NCBI GenBank assembly: GCA_030682385.1
Contig: JAUXOG010000054.1
Location: 1-57,295, forward strand
Reading direction: 5' to 3'
Origin: Bacteroidota bacterium
GTDB lineage: Bacteria; Bacteroidota; Ignavibacteria; UBA10030; BY39
DNA length: 57,295 nucleotides
The notes beneath the pieces are model-generated. The model made no database searches, was not told the origin of the DNA, and saw only the letters and a program-made list of their open reading frames with translations. The number at the start of each line of letters is the position of its first letter. Positions within the stretch are counted from its first letter, which is position 1. The position numbers and the translations under genes were made by a program. Shown in pieces: positions 1-9,597 of the stretch.

Positions 1-211
1 AAATTCATTTTGCTTTCTTGTCTATTTGTCTTAAAATATTCTCCTCAAATTTAACAATAATTTTTCTTTCTTCATACAGTTTTGTATATTAATTTCAGTT
101 TCGTTCTTTAATTATCACACAGTCTCTTAAGCGTGGGGTTACAAAAACATACTAATCTCTGCGGACTTTAGTCCTTAATTCAAGTTTTTAGAGATGCCCT
201 TAAGTAAATAG
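1..211. other. AT-rich intergenic edge of the window
   Basis: This stretch lies downstream of the ABC ATPase stop codon. I see no open frame of useful length, RNA gene or clear terminator in it. Confidence 0.5.
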
Positions 212-1309
212 TCATATAGCTTTTTCATTATCTTTATCAAAAAAGTGTAATTTGGTTGTATCAATAAAAAGCGGAAAATTCTCGTTCACTTTTAACCTGT
301 TATCGGGAGGCACACGAGCCACTAACTTTTCGCCGTTTCCAGTTGCGAAATAAACAAACATTTCGTTCCCTACAGTTTCTATAACTTCGATGAATCCTGT
401 TATCTCCTTCAACGCCGCTGAATTAGAATGCGTGTGAATGTGCTCGGGCCTGATTCCTAATACAATTTCTTTATTTGTATAAGCTGCTAATTTATTTCTG
501 AATTCATCTGGTAAATTACATTCAAAAGTTTTATTCAGCGACGTGTACATCAGTTGGACATCAGTATGAATTTTACCTTCTATAAAATTCATCGTCGGAC
601 TTCCAATAAACGAAGCAACAAATTTATTTACGGGATTATTGTAGATGTTTAGCGGTGTATCAACTTGATGTATGTGACCGTCTTTCATTACAACAATCCT
701 GTCGCCCATGGACATTGCTTCAACTTGGTCGTGTGTTACGTAAATCATCGTGGTTTCAATTTGGTGATGAAGTCTCGAAATTTCGGTTCGCATTTGAACA
801 CGCAGGTTTGCATCGAGATTGCTGAGCGGCTCATCGAACAAAAATACTTTCGGTTGACGCACAATCGCTCTGCCCAGAGCAACTCGCTGCCGCTGTCCGC
901 CCGAAAGGGCTTTCGGTTTACGCTCTAACAACTGGCTAATGCCAAGTATATCGGCAGCTTTTTGAACACGTTTGATTATCTCGGCTTTATCATACTTCCT
1001 TAATTTCAAGCCGAAAGCTAAATTTTCAAACACATTCATATGCGGGTAGAGAGCGTAATTTTGAAATACCATTGCAATGTCCCTGTCTTTCGGAGGGATG
1101 TCGTTCACGACTTTTTCGTCAATTGAAATCGTGCCGCTTGTAATTTCTTCGAGTCCGGCAATCATCCTCAATGTTGTCGATTTACCGCATCCCGAAGGTC
1201 CAACCAACACGATAAACTCCTTATCCGGAATTTCCAAGTTAACATCGTGAACAACCGTTACGTTTGGTTCGTATGTTTTCCGAACCTTTTCCAATTTTAC
1301 TGAGCCCAT
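212..1309 (-). CDS. ABC transporter ATP-binding protein, MalK/UgpC/MsmX family
   Basis: A 365-residue ATPase that would energise a carbohydrate-type ABC importer from the cytoplasmic face. Visible motifs are Walker A GPSGCGKST (about residue 38), the signature LSGGQRQRVALGRA, Walker B VFLFDEPLSNLDA and the switch-region THDQVEAM. The C-terminal third, including LGIRPEHI, is the TOBE/OB-fold regulatory domain typical of MalK, UgpC and MsmX. Length matches the family. The ATG at 1307-1309 has a purine-rich GAGAG upstream. No permease or binding-protein genes are next to it in the window, so it may be a shared ATPase serving remote transporters or lie at the edge of a cluster to the left. The substrate cannot be read from the sequence. 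Confidence 0.93.
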   Translation of the reverse strand: MGSVKLEKVRKTYEPNVTVVHDVNLEIPDKEFIVLVGPSGCGKSTTLRMIAGLEEITSGTISIDEKVVNDIPPKDRDIAMVFQNYALYPHMNVFENLAFGLKLRKYDKAEIIKRVQKAADILGISQLLERKPKALSGGQRQRVALGRAIVRQPKVFLFDEPLSNLDANLRVQMRTEISRLHHQIETTMIYVTHDQVEAMSMGDRIVVMKDGHIHQVDTPLNIYNNPVNKFVASFIGSPTMNFIEGKIHTDVQLMYTSLNKTFECNLPDEFRNKLAAYTNKEIVLGIRPEHIHTHSNSAALKEITGFIEVIETVGNEMFVYFATGNGEKLVARVPPDNRLKVNENFPLFIDTTKLHFFDKDNEKAI

Positions 1310-1410
1310 ATTTTTCTCTCATTTATTCTTGTAAAATATATATATTTTTCTTTTAACTTAAAAACACTTATCTTTTTACTGAATTTATCAAATACTCATA
1401 AACTTAGCAA

Positions 1411-2088
1411 ATGGAAAAAATTATCGAACATCTATATATACTACCGATCCTGTTATTCTCTGTTATCGTCCACGAAATTTCACACGGTTATATGGCTTTG
1501 CGTTTAGGCGATCCAACCGCAAAAATGATGGGGCGACTAACATTCAATCCAATTCCCCACATTGATCCAATCGGTTCAGTCCTTGTTCCTCTGTTCTCTT
1601 TATTTATGGCTGGTCAGATTTTTATTGCATGGGCAAAACCGGTTCCTGTAAATCCAATGAACTTTTCGAATTTCAAACGAGACGATATACTTGTTTCAGT
1701 AGTAGGTCCACTCTCGAATATCGCCCTTGCCTTCGTTTGCGCCCTTGCATTCATTTTGGCTCACACATTCACTCCTTTAGTCCAACAAGCGAATATCGAA
1801 TTGTTAACCGAAATGTGGGGCTTCTTAAACAAAATGTTCTTGGGAGGGCTGTATCTCAACGTAATACTCGCCGTGTTCAATATGTTACCGATTCCACCTT
1901 TAGACGGTTCGCACGTCGTCGCATCGCTTTTACCGGATAGTATCAGCGAACAATATCGTAACATCGGCTTCTTCGGAATATTCATCGTAATTTTATTGAT
2001 GCGTGTTGACGCTTTCAGAACAATTTTTTTCGGTATCATCAATACTATCGCATTTCCCTTTTTATTGTTAATAAATATTCTTACATAA
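1411..2088 (+). CDS. Site-2 protease family (M50) membrane metalloprotease
   Basis: A 225-residue integral membrane zinc protease of the rhomboid-like/YwhC S2P group. The catalytic motif VHEISHGYMAL gives H21, E22 and H25. The second zinc-ligand motif is NMLPIPPLDGSHV near residue 165, where the Asp completes the site. Several hydrophobic segments flank both motifs, and no PDZ domain is present, so this is the minimal form. It is transcribed divergently from the ABC ATPase and sits 18 bases ahead of asd on the same strand, so it may be co-transcribed with asd, although no functional link is known. Its natural substrate is unknown. Confidence 0.9.
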   Translation: MEKIIEHLYILPILLFSVIVHEISHGYMALRLGDPTAKMMGRLTFNPIPHIDPIGSVLVPLFSLFMAGQIFIAWAKPVPVNPMNFSNFKRDDILVSVVGPLSNIALAFVCALAFILAHTFTPLVQQANIELLTEMWGFLNKMFLGGLYLNVILAVFNMLPIPPLDGSHVVASLLPDSISEQYRNIGFFGIFIVILLMRVDAFRTIFFGIINTIAFPFLLLINILT

Positions 2089-2106
2089 ATATTTGAGAGG
2101 AAAGCA

Positions 2107-3108
2107 ATGAAACTTTATGACATCGGAATTGTAGGTTCCACCGGATTAGTTGGAAGAAAAATTTTGGAAGTTCTCGAACAACGCAAGTTTCCCGTCGGCA
2201 AATTACATCTTCTTGCTACCGAAAAATCGATAGGCACGCAAATTGACTTTAAAGGAAAAACTTATTTTGTCGAAAAGTTAACTGCCGATGTATTGTCAGG
2301 TTTCGATTTTGTGTTTTTTAGTGCAGGCGGTCCCGTCAGTAAAGAGTTCGCTCCCATCGCGGCTCAAAAAGGAGCGCTCGTAATTGATAACAGCAGCACG
2401 TTTCGCATGGAAGATTGGGTTCCGCTTGTTGTGCCCGAAGTAAACCCGCACAAAGTGTTAAAACATAAAGGCATCATTGCCAATCCCAACTGCTCGACAA
2501 TTCAAATGGTAGTTGCCTTAAAACCGCTGCACGATAAGTGGAAAATAAAAAGAATAATCGTATCAACGTATCAGTCCGTAACGGGCGCCGGTCAGTATGC
2601 TGTTGACCAGCTTGAAGATGAGGTGCATAAAGTTCCGATGCGAAAACAAAAATTCCCTCATCAAATTGCGTATAATTGTTTTCCGCACATTGATATTTTT
2701 TATGAAGATGGTTATACACGTGAAGAATTAAAGATGGTGAACGAAACCCGAAAAATTATGGAAGAGCCGGCACTGAAAATTACAGCAACCTGTGTGCGTA
2801 TTCCGTCAATCGGAGGACACGGCGAAGCAATCAATATTGAATTTGAAAAACCGTTTGAACTTGAAGAAGTTAAAAAAGTTTTAAGCAGTGCACCGGGAGT
2901 TGTGCTGCAGGACGACCCGATGCAAAATATTTATCCAATGCCAATTTGGGCGCATAATCGCGATGAAGTATTCGTCGGACGGTTACGAAGGGATGAAACA
3001 ATTAAGAACGGTTTGAATATGTGGGTTGTTTCCGATAATCTGCGTAAAGGTGCCGCAACTAATGCCGTGCAGATTGCCGAGGAGTACATTTTAAGAAAAT
3101 CAGTTTAG
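2107..3108 (+). CDS. asd: Aspartate-semialdehyde dehydrogenase
   Basis: This enzyme reduces aspartyl-4-phosphate to aspartate semialdehyde with NADPH, the branch point to lysine/diaminopimelate, threonine and methionine. The N-terminal Rossmann motif GIVGSTGLVGRKIL binds NADP. The active-site motif ANPNCSTIQM places the catalytic cysteine at C129. The base region reads RIPSIGGHGEAINIEF, with a GHGE variant of the usual GHSE. At 333 residues it is full length. A GAGAGGAAAG ribosome-binding site precedes the ATG. The stop is followed two bases later by the methionine-synthesis fusion gene, which fits an amino-acid biosynthesis operon. Confidence 0.96.
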   Translation: MKLYDIGIVGSTGLVGRKILEVLEQRKFPVGKLHLLATEKSIGTQIDFKGKTYFVEKLTADVLSGFDFVFFSAGGPVSKEFAPIAAQKGALVIDNSSTFRMEDWVPLVVPEVNPHKVLKHKGIIANPNCSTIQMVVALKPLHDKWKIKRIIVSTYQSVTGAGQYAVDQLEDEVHKVPMRKQKFPHQIAYNCFPHIDIFYEDGYTREELKMVNETRKIMEEPALKITATCVRIPSIGGHGEAINIEFEKPFELEEVKKVLSSAPGVVLQDDPMQNIYPMPIWAHNRDEVFVGRLRRDETIKNGLNMWVVSDNLRKGAATNAVQIAEEYILRKSV

Positions 3109-3110
3109 GT

Positions 3111-4958
3111 ATGAAAATACCATTTAGAGACCGATTAAAATTGGGACCGATTCTGTGCGACGGTGCAATGGGAACGCTGCTCGATTTATACGAGTACGAC
3201 GAACTTCCGCACGAAATCCAAAACATTAAAAACCCGGACATCGTTGAACGGCTTCATTGCGAATATATTGAAGCCGGCTCAGAGATAATCGAGACAAATA
3301 CATTTTCAGCAAACCGTTTCCGTTTGGCAGATTATCATTTAGAAGACAAAATAAGAGAGATAAATTTAGCAGGAGTTGAAATTGCTCGCCGCGCTGCCGG
3401 CGATAAAGTTTATGTTGCCGGTGCAGTTGGTCCAACCGGAAAATTAATGGAACCAATCGGAAAAGTAAAACGGCAGCAGGTGCGCGATGCGTTCAAAGAA
3501 CAGGTTGAGTATTTGCTTGAAGGTGGTATCGACCTGATAATGCTTGAAACTTTTGTAAGCATTCAGGAACTCGATGAAGCAATCGAAGCTGTGAAATCGC
3601 TTACAAACATTCCCCTTATTGCACAAAAAGCTTTTGCCGAAGACGGCTCGATACTCGCAGGCAATTATCCAATCGAAGTTGTCGAGCACATAATCGAAAA
3701 AGGTGTAGATATAGTTGGGGCAAATTGTACTATCGGACCGCAGCGGATGTTCGGGATTATCCGCAATCTTCATAAAGAGGGAATCTATCTTGTTGCTCAA
3801 CCTGCTGCAGGAATTCCAACACTGCAGGATGGACGATCGATTTATCACACATCTCCTGAATATTTAGCAACTTATGCGCGCGAGCTTGTTCAAAGCGGAG
3901 TTACAATAATTGGCGCCTGCTGCGGCTCAACGCCGGCTCATATCCGTGCTATCAGAGATGCAATTAAAGATGTTCAAGTTAAAAGAGGTGATATTAAATC
4001 TTCGGCTAATCCGTCAACTGACGGACGATTGGTACCACTCGAAGCAGAGAAGGAATTGCAATATGATGCAGAAAAATTTCGTAAATCGAAATTTGCACGG
4101 AACATCGGCAAAAAAGTTTTAACTACTGTTGAACTCGATATTCCTCGCGGCGTTGATATGCGAAAAGTAATTGAGGGGGCGCAAAAATGTTACGAGCTTG
4201 GAGTTGATGCAGTAAACATCACAGATGGCGCCCGAGCCAGGCTAAGGATGAGCCCTGTAGCCGTTTCGCAACTGATTATGCAAAAGGTTGGTATCGAAAC
4301 AATTACACACTTTACAGCCCGCGACAAAAATTTATTGGCTCTACAAGCTGACTTACTCGGCTCGCATGCCCTCGGCATTAAAAATTTGCTTTGTATAACG
4401 GGCGACCCGGCAAACATCGGCGATTATCCACAAGCACGATCCGTCTTCGATGTTGACTCAATCGGATTAATAAGAGCGGTGAGTTCTATGAACCGCGGCG
4501 TCGATTTGTTAGGACACACAATCGGTGAGCCGACTTCTTTTTTAATTGCGTGTGCTGCAAATCCGTTAGCCGCCGATATGGATTTTGAGATTGAGCGGCT
4601 TGAGAAGAAAGCCGAAGCCGGCGCCGAAATAATTTTTACTCAACCCTTATACGAATTGAAAACTCTTGAAGATTTTATAAAACGGATTGAAGTTTTGAAT
4701 TTACCGCTAATGGTTGGTGTGCTGCCTTTACGAAGTTACAAGCATACCGACTTTTTGCATAACGAAGTCCCGGGAATGATAATACCTGAAAAAATCAGAG
4801 AAAAAATCCGGAATGCCGGTAGCGATGCTGCAAAAGTTGGCATTGAGTTATCGAAAGAATTTATCAAAGAAGCAACACAGTTTGTTCAGGGAATTTACAT
4901 GATGCCGCCGTTTGGAAAGTATAATGTTGTAAGCGAGTTGATGGAGGTTATAAGGTGA
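3111..4958 (+). CDS. Bifunctional homocysteine S-methyltransferase / methylenetetrahydrofolate reductase
   Basis: A 615-residue fusion with the domain order of Bacillus subtilis YitJ. Residues 1 to about 285 are a homocysteine methyltransferase barrel: DGAMGTLL at the N-terminus and zinc ligands C206 (GANCTIG) and C270-C271 (GACCGSTPAH). From about residue 335 a MetF-type TIM barrel follows, with LGHTIGEPTSFLIACAANP and EIIFTQPLYE for FAD/folate binding. The protein would produce methyl-THF and pass a methyl group to homocysteine; the methyl donor of the first domain (S-methylmethionine, SAM or folate) is not settled by sequence. Lying directly downstream of asd, it suggests coordinated methionine synthesis. 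No SAM or cobalamin riboswitch has room upstream. Confidence 0.92.
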   Translation: MKIPFRDRLKLGPILCDGAMGTLLDLYEYDELPHEIQNIKNPDIVERLHCEYIEAGSEIIETNTFSANRFRLADYHLEDKIREINLAGVEIARRAAGDKVYVAGAVGPTGKLMEPIGKVKRQQVRDAFKEQVEYLLEGGIDLIMLETFVSIQELDEAIEAVKSLTNIPLIAQKAFAEDGSILAGNYPIEVVEHIIEKGVDIVGANCTIGPQRMFGIIRNLHKEGIYLVAQPAAGIPTLQDGRSIYHTSPEYLATYARELVQSGVTIIGACCGSTPAHIRAIRDAIKDVQVKRGDIKSSANPSTDGRLVPLEAEKELQYDAEKFRKSKFARNIGKKVLTTVELDIPRGVDMRKVIEGAQKCYELGVDAVNITDGARARLRMSPVAVSQLIMQKVGIETITHFTARDKNLLALQADLLGSHALGIKNLLCITGDPANIGDYPQARSVFDVDSIGLIRAVSSMNRGVDLLGHTIGEPTSFLIACAANPLAADMDFEIERLEKKAEAGAEIIFTQPLYELKTLEDFIKRIEVLNLPLMVGVLPLRSYKHTDFLHNEVPGMIIPEKIREKIRNAGSDAAKVGIELSKEFIKEATQFVQGIYMMPPFGKYNVVSELMEVIR

Positions 4959-4999
4959 GATCATTGTATCAATGGAAAAATGCCCGCCTGCCTTAATTG

Positions 5000-5078
5000 A
5001 GCCGATTTCTTGATATTGGGAACGTTTTAAAACGTTTTACGTTTTTTACGTTCTAAAGAAGTCGGCTTTTTTTTTATA
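5000..5078 (+). terminator. Rho-independent terminator after the asd/methionine operon
   Basis: Arms AGCCGATTTCTT (5000-5011) and AAGAAGTCGGCT (5056-5067) pair with one G-T wobble and are followed by a run of T. The loop contains the smaller palindrome AACGTTTTAAAACGTT. It separates the fusion gene from the class II aldolase. Confidence 0.8.
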
Positions 5079-5098
5079 TCCTTTTTTGTTATTTTCAA

Positions 5099-5851
5099 AT
5101 GTCTATGTTAATCAAAAATAAACTTATAGAAGATTTTATCAGCGTATGCCGCCGCATGTATGAAAAGGGCTTTGTTTCGGCAACCGACGGTAATGTGAGC
5201 GTTCGGCTTGAAACGGGAACATTCCTGACCACACGAACCGGTGTGAACAAAGGAATAGTTTCCGCGGAAGATATTATCGAAGTAAATCGGCAAGGCGAGG
5301 TTGTTTCGGGCAGCTACGCTCCCTCAACTGAGTTAGCAATGCACTTATTTATTTACCTTCAGCGTCCCGATGTAAAGGCAGTCGTACACGCACATCCGCC
5401 GTATGCAACAGGATTTGCCACAGCCCGCCAGCCGTTAACCGGATGCGTGTTTCCGGAAGTCATCGTAGGTTTGGGAGCAATCCCCCTTGCAGAATACGCA
5501 ACTCCATCAACACTCGAAGTAGTTAAAGCTATTGAACCGTTTGTTAAACAAGCTAACGCAATTCTGCTTGCTAATCACGGTGTTGTAACTTACGGCAGCG
5601 ATTTATACGATGCTTATTACAAAATGGAAAAAGTTGAACACGCAGCTCACATTACATTCGTAGCACGGATGTTGGGAGGCGAAAATCTCTTGTCGCAGCA
5701 AGATGTAGAGAAACTAAAATCTATTAGCAAAGATTTTTCAGACAGGCTTGCTTGCGAAACTTCCGACACATGCAAACAGAGTGGGACGCCGGGACAAACC
5801 GAAAATTCAGAAGACGATTTAAAAACTTATATAAAAAAGTATTATCTATGA
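5099..5851 (+). CDS. Class II aldolase/adducin-family protein (fuculose-phosphate-aldolase-like)
   Basis: A 250-residue zinc-dependent aldolase-fold protein, related to L-fuculose-1-phosphate aldolase and ribulose-phosphate epimerase-like sugar aldolases. Visible metal ligands are H97 and H99 in VVHAHPPYATG and H160 in LANHGVVTYG. DGNVSVRL near residue 33 is the phosphate-binding loop. The last 30 or so residues are polar and go beyond the usual core. The start at 5099 lies 140 bases after the previous gene, behind a terminator. The stop TGA overlaps the ATG of ddl (ATGA), so the two are translationally coupled although no metabolic link is obvious. The exact substrate cannot be assigned. Confidence 0.88.
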   Translation: MSMLIKNKLIEDFISVCRRMYEKGFVSATDGNVSVRLETGTFLTTRTGVNKGIVSAEDIIEVNRQGEVVSGSYAPSTELAMHLFIYLQRPDVKAVVHAHPPYATGFATARQPLTGCVFPEVIVGLGAIPLAEYATPSTLEVVKAIEPFVKQANAILLANHGVVTYGSDLYDAYYKMEKVEHAAHITFVARMLGGENLLSQQDVEKLKSISKDFSDRLACETSDTCKQSGTPGQTENSEDDLKTYIKKYYL

Positions 5852-6972
5852 AACGCAAACTTAAAATAGGTGTTTTATTTGGTGGAAGGTCTGCCGAGCA
5901 CGAAGTATCGTTAGTTTCTGCAACTTCAGTAATCAACGCACTCGACAAGAAGAAGTATGATGTTGTTCCGATTGGAATTACTTTAGATGGCAGGTGGATA
6001 AGTTCGTCCGATACACTTGAAGTTTTGAAATCAAGAAAAAAAATAAACCAGCAGCCACAAAAAATTCTACTGCCGGATCCAAACTTACAAGGTATAGTAG
6101 AAATATTTTCAAAAATAAATTCTAAAGAAAATATTGATGTAGTACTTCCGGTTCTTCACGGGACGTTCGGCGAGGATGGAACGGTGCAAGGGTTACTTGA
6201 GCTTGCTAACATTCCGTATGTGGGGGCTGGCGTGCTGGCATCGTCAGTTGCGATGGATAAAATTGTGGCACGCCGGCTTTACAAGGCAGCGGGCATTCCT
6301 GTAATACCGGATATCTGGTTTCTTTGGAAAGAATTCCAAGTAAATAAAAAGTATTTTTTATCTCAAGTAGCAAGTGAACTTGGTTTTCCGTGTTTTGTTA
6401 AACCGGCGAATATGGGTTCGAGCGTAGGTATTACAAAAGCGCACAACAGTAGTGAGCTTGAAGGTGCAGTCGTGCTTGCCGCAAATTATGACCGGAAAAT
6501 TTTAGTCGAGAAAGCAGTTCCGAATGCTCGCGAAATCGAGGTTAGTTTGTTAGGCAACGACAATCCGATAGTTTCGGTGCCGGGCGAGATAATTTCGTCG
6601 AACGAATTTTACGACTACGATGCAAAATATGTGGATGGCAAGTCAACTTCGGAAATACCTGCAAACATTCCCAAACGGATTGCAGATAAAATTAAAGAAT
6701 ATGCTTTGCGGGGATACAAGGCAATAGATTGTTCGGGTATGGCGCGTGCCGACTTTTTAGTAGGAAGAGATTCTAACAAAATCTATTTAAACGAACTCAA
6801 CACAATTCCCGGATTCACATCGATTAGTATGTATCCGAAACTCTTGGAAGCATCGGGAATCCCATATCCCAAACTGTTAGATATGTTAATTAAGGTAGCG
6901 ATTGAAAGATTCGAAGAGAAGTCGAAGTTGAAGACCGCTTACAGACCGAAGAAAGATTGGTATAAAAACTAG
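5848..6972 (+). CDS. ddl: D-alanine--D-alanine ligase
   Basis: This ATP-grasp enzyme makes the D-Ala-D-Ala dipeptide for peptidoglycan. The start ATG at 5848 was chosen because it opens with the family N-terminus MKRKLKIGVLFGGRSAEHEV and overlaps the upstream stop; the frame is open further 5' but that part is shadow sequence from the aldolase. Motifs include SAEHEVSL, VLPVLHGTFGEDGTVQG, the ATP-binding segment FPCFVKPANMGSSVG and the metal-binding ARADF...YLNELNTIPGFT. At 374 residues it has normal length for the D-Ala form. Confidence 0.95.
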   Translation: MKRKLKIGVLFGGRSAEHEVSLVSATSVINALDKKKYDVVPIGITLDGRWISSSDTLEVLKSRKKINQQPQKILLPDPNLQGIVEIFSKINSKENIDVVLPVLHGTFGEDGTVQGLLELANIPYVGAGVLASSVAMDKIVARRLYKAAGIPVIPDIWFLWKEFQVNKKYFLSQVASELGFPCFVKPANMGSSVGITKAHNSSELEGAVVLAANYDRKILVEKAVPNAREIEVSLLGNDNPIVSVPGEIISSNEFYDYDAKYVDGKSTSEIPANIPKRIADKIKEYALRGYKAIDCSGMARADFLVGRDSNKIYLNELNTIPGFTSISMYPKLLEASGIPYPKLLDMLIKVAIERFEEKSKLKTAYRPKKDWYKN

Positions 6973-7040
6973 GAGATGTTAAAAGGCTTCATTGTTGTTC
7001 ACTCAAGGTGACAAATTATTGCTATTTAGTCAACCCCTTG

Positions 7041-7090
7041 CATTCGTGTACATTCGTGCGATTCGTGGCTTATTTTTTTTCGCCACGAAT
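7041..7090. repeat. ATTCGTG direct repeats ending in a hairpin
   Basis: CATTCGTG occurs at 7041 and 7051 and a third copy, ATTCGTGGC, at 7061-7069. The last pairs with GCCACGAAT at 7082-7090 around a T-rich loop. It lies between two convergent genes (ddl and the P-type ATPase) and may help terminate both. Its wording matches a dispersed repeat style seen in many environmental bacterial genomes. Confidence 0.65.
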
Positions 7091-7095
7091 TTTCA

Positions 7096-9213
7096 CTAAT
7101 AAGGGTTCCTCTTCAGCAACCTCAATCCGTTTAATATTACTAACAGTGCCGCCCCGTCGTCTGCTAAAATTGCAAGCCACAAAGTAGCAATACCCGAAGC
7201 ACCCAATATCAAAAATATCCCTTTAGTTACTAATGCAATTGTAATGTTTTGCTTTATAATTCGAAGTGTTTTTCTGGATAACTCAATAGTTTCAGAAACT
7301 TTCGAGAGGTTATCCGACATTAACACGATGTTCGAAGTTTCGATAGCGGCATCAGTTCCGGCTGTTCCCATTGCAATTCCAATTGATGCTGCTGCCAAAG
7401 CAGGCGCATCGTTTACGCCGTCGCCTACCATACCGACATTTCCATAAATATTTTTTAACTCATTAATCGCTTCAACTTTATGTTCAGGGAGTAATTGTGA
7501 ACGCACATCATCGATGCCAAGTTCGCCGGCAATCGAGCGGGCTGTTGCTTCATTGTCGCCCGTAAGCATGATAACTTTTTTGATGCCAGCATTGTGAAGA
7601 AGCGATATTGCTTGTTTACTTTCTTCCCGCGCAGTATCTACAACAGAGATCACTCCAACAGGAATGTTGTCTTCAATTATAACTACAACAGTTTTTCCCT
7701 CGTTCTCTAATTGATGAAGTTTACTTTCCACTTGATTGTTGCACGCTTGCAGTTCTTCACAAAAATTGTGATTGCCGAGTATATATGTTTTTCCCTCAAC
7801 AACTCCTTTAATACCTTTTCCCGGAAACGATTCAAACTCATGAACGACAATATCTTGAAATGATATATCTTCTTCGATTGCTTTCAGTTCAATTGCCGCA
7901 GCTAACGGATGTTCCGACTTTGCCTCAATTGCTGCAGCAATCCTTAAAAGTTCAGTATTAGAAACTGAATTCAAAGGAACCACATCAACAACTTTTGGCT
8001 TACCTTCCGTTAAAGTGCCAGTTTTATCAATCGCGATTGCAGATATTTTACCGATTTCTTCCAAATATCTGCCGCCTTTTATAAGAACTCCGTTGCGAGC
8101 AGCGCTTGTTATTCCGCTTACAATCGTTACCGGCGTTGAGATTACGAGAGCGCAGGGACAAGCGATTACAAGCATTACTAATGAGCGGTAAAACCATTCG
8201 CTGAATGGTTGAGAAAACAAGAGAGGCGGAAGGGCTGCAATCAAAATTGCAATAATAACTACCGATGGAGTATAATAGCGCGCAAACTTTTCGATAAATG
8301 TTTGACTCTGTGATTTCTCCGATTGTGCCTCTTCAACAAGATGAGTGATGTATGCTAATTTAGTATCGCGATAACTATGTGTAACTTTAAACTCAACAAT
8401 TCCTTTTCCATTGATAGTGCCTGCATACACAGCATCACTTTCGCTTTTAAAAACCGGCAGCGATTCACCGGTTATAAGCGATTCATTCACAGAAGTTTTT
8501 CCGTGAGTAATAATTCCATCGAGCGAAACTCTCTCGCCGGGGCGAACAATAATTATTTCTCCGATATTAATATCTTCAACTTTTTTTGTAATCTCCCCGT
8601 TGCCGTTTTTAACAGAGGCAGTTTGAGGCGAAAGTTCCATCAGCGATCGAATTGCATTACGAGTTCGTTCGATGCTGTACGATTCGAGTAACAAAGCTAA
8701 CGAAAACATAAATATTACCGCCGCTGCTTCGGCGAACTCACCGATTATTACAGCACCGATTGTTGCAACGGACATAAGAAAGTTCATGTCTAACGCAAGA
8801 TTGAGAGCAGCTTTGTACGCTTTTATTGCAATCTGCCATCCTCCGCTGCAAATTGCTGCAACGAAAATTACTATAGTTACCGACTGAGTTACTCCGAAAT
8901 AACTTAGCACGATACCCAAAAAAGTTAAGGAACCGGCAATGGTTGTAAAGAACAAATTAGAGTGTTTTTCCCAAAAATATTTTGGTTTAACAGAAGCTTC
9001 AAACCTTTGAGTTTTAAAACCGGCTGAGTCGAGCACGCTTATAATTTTTTCTTCCGGGCAAGTATGTGTTACGCTTAATCGTTGTGTGATGATGTTGAAG
9101 TTAAATTGATCAATACCGTCGGTTGAAGAAAGTTTTTTCCGCACAACAACCTCTTCTTCTGCGCAGCAAACTCCTTTTACATAAAGAAGCGTATTTTTAC
9201 TTTTTTTACTCAT
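7096..9213 (-). CDS. Heavy-metal-translocating P-type ATPase (P1B, Zn/Cd/Pb type)
   Basis: A 705-residue P1B ATPase that would export Zn, Cd or Pb across the inner membrane. It starts with a ferredoxin-like metal-binding domain whose motif is GVCCAEEE, a CC-x-EE variant associated with divalent Zn/Cd/Pb pumps rather than Cu. The transmembrane CPC motif is VIACPCALVISTPV. Phosphorylation motif DKTGTLTEGKP, the HP motif (SEHPLAAAI) and the hinge GDGVNDAPALAAA are all present. TGES is present as ITGESLPV. It sits five bases downstream of an ArsR/CadC-type sensor gene on the same strand, the standard arrangement for metal-induced efflux. It is intact and full length. Confidence 0.94.
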   Translation of the reverse strand: MSKKSKNTLLYVKGVCCAEEEVVVRKKLSSTDGIDQFNFNIITQRLSVTHTCPEEKIISVLDSAGFKTQRFEASVKPKYFWEKHSNLFFTTIAGSLTFLGIVLSYFGVTQSVTIVIFVAAICSGGWQIAIKAYKAALNLALDMNFLMSVATIGAVIIGEFAEAAAVIFMFSLALLLESYSIERTRNAIRSLMELSPQTASVKNGNGEITKKVEDINIGEIIIVRPGERVSLDGIITHGKTSVNESLITGESLPVFKSESDAVYAGTINGKGIVEFKVTHSYRDTKLAYITHLVEEAQSEKSQSQTFIEKFARYYTPSVVIIAILIAALPPLLFSQPFSEWFYRSLVMLVIACPCALVISTPVTIVSGITSAARNGVLIKGGRYLEEIGKISAIAIDKTGTLTEGKPKVVDVVPLNSVSNTELLRIAAAIEAKSEHPLAAAIELKAIEEDISFQDIVVHEFESFPGKGIKGVVEGKTYILGNHNFCEELQACNNQVESKLHQLENEGKTVVVIIEDNIPVGVISVVDTAREESKQAISLLHNAGIKKVIMLTGDNEATARSIAGELGIDDVRSQLLPEHKVEAINELKNIYGNVGMVGDGVNDAPALAAASIGIAMGTAGTDAAIETSNIVLMSDNLSKVSETIELSRKTLRIIKQNITIALVTKGIFLILGASGIATLWLAILADDGAALLVILNGLRLLKRNPY

Positions 9214-9218
9214 GCAGC

Positions 9219-9575
9219 TTACTCCGTTGTATGCTGTAAAGCAGCTTTTATTAAATCTTCGATATGCTCATCGTCTAATGTATAATAAGCCATTTTGCCA
9301 TCGCGGCGATGTTTTACAATTCGGGAGTTTTTAAGCAGACGAAGCTGGTGTGAAATTGCAGACTCAGTTAAGTTGAGAAGAGCTGCGATGTCGCAAACAC
9401 AGAGTTCTTCTTTTGCTAATGCCATTACAATTTTTAAACGGGTAGGGTCGCTCAGTATTTTAAAGATTTCGGAAGCTTCTAAAATATTGTGTTCGTTTTT
9501 AATTGCACTCTGGGCTGATTTAACTTTGTCTTTGTGCACAATTCCAATTTTGCAAACGGGGATTGGTTTAGTCAT
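9219..9575 (-). CDS. ArsR/SmtB/CadC-family metal-sensing repressor
   Basis: A 118-residue winged-helix repressor. The recognition helix is in NLTESAISHQLRLLKNSRIV. Two metal sites are visible: an alpha-3N-like site with C59 and C61 in ELCVCD plus an N-terminal C8, and an alpha-5 site in the form D102-x-H104...H115-x2-E118 at the C-terminus. CadC has both sites, with the Cys site sensing Cd/Pb; by analogy this protein should release DNA on binding Cd, Pb or Zn. It directly precedes the P-type ATPase gene, and a candidate operator lies 23 bases upstream of its ATG. Confidence 0.93.
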   Translation of the reverse strand: MTKPIPVCKIGIVHKDKVKSAQSAIKNEHNILEASEIFKILSDPTRLKIVMALAKEELCVCDIAALLNLTESAISHQLRLLKNSRIVKHRRDGKMAYYTLDDEHIEDLIKAALQHTTE

Positions 9576-9597
9576 ATTTATTCTTTCATATTAACGA

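Noticed and set aside
2042-2106. SAM or cobalamin riboswitch ahead of asd and the methionine-synthesis fusion
   Set aside because: Only 18 bases separate asd from the preceding gene; no structured leader fits.
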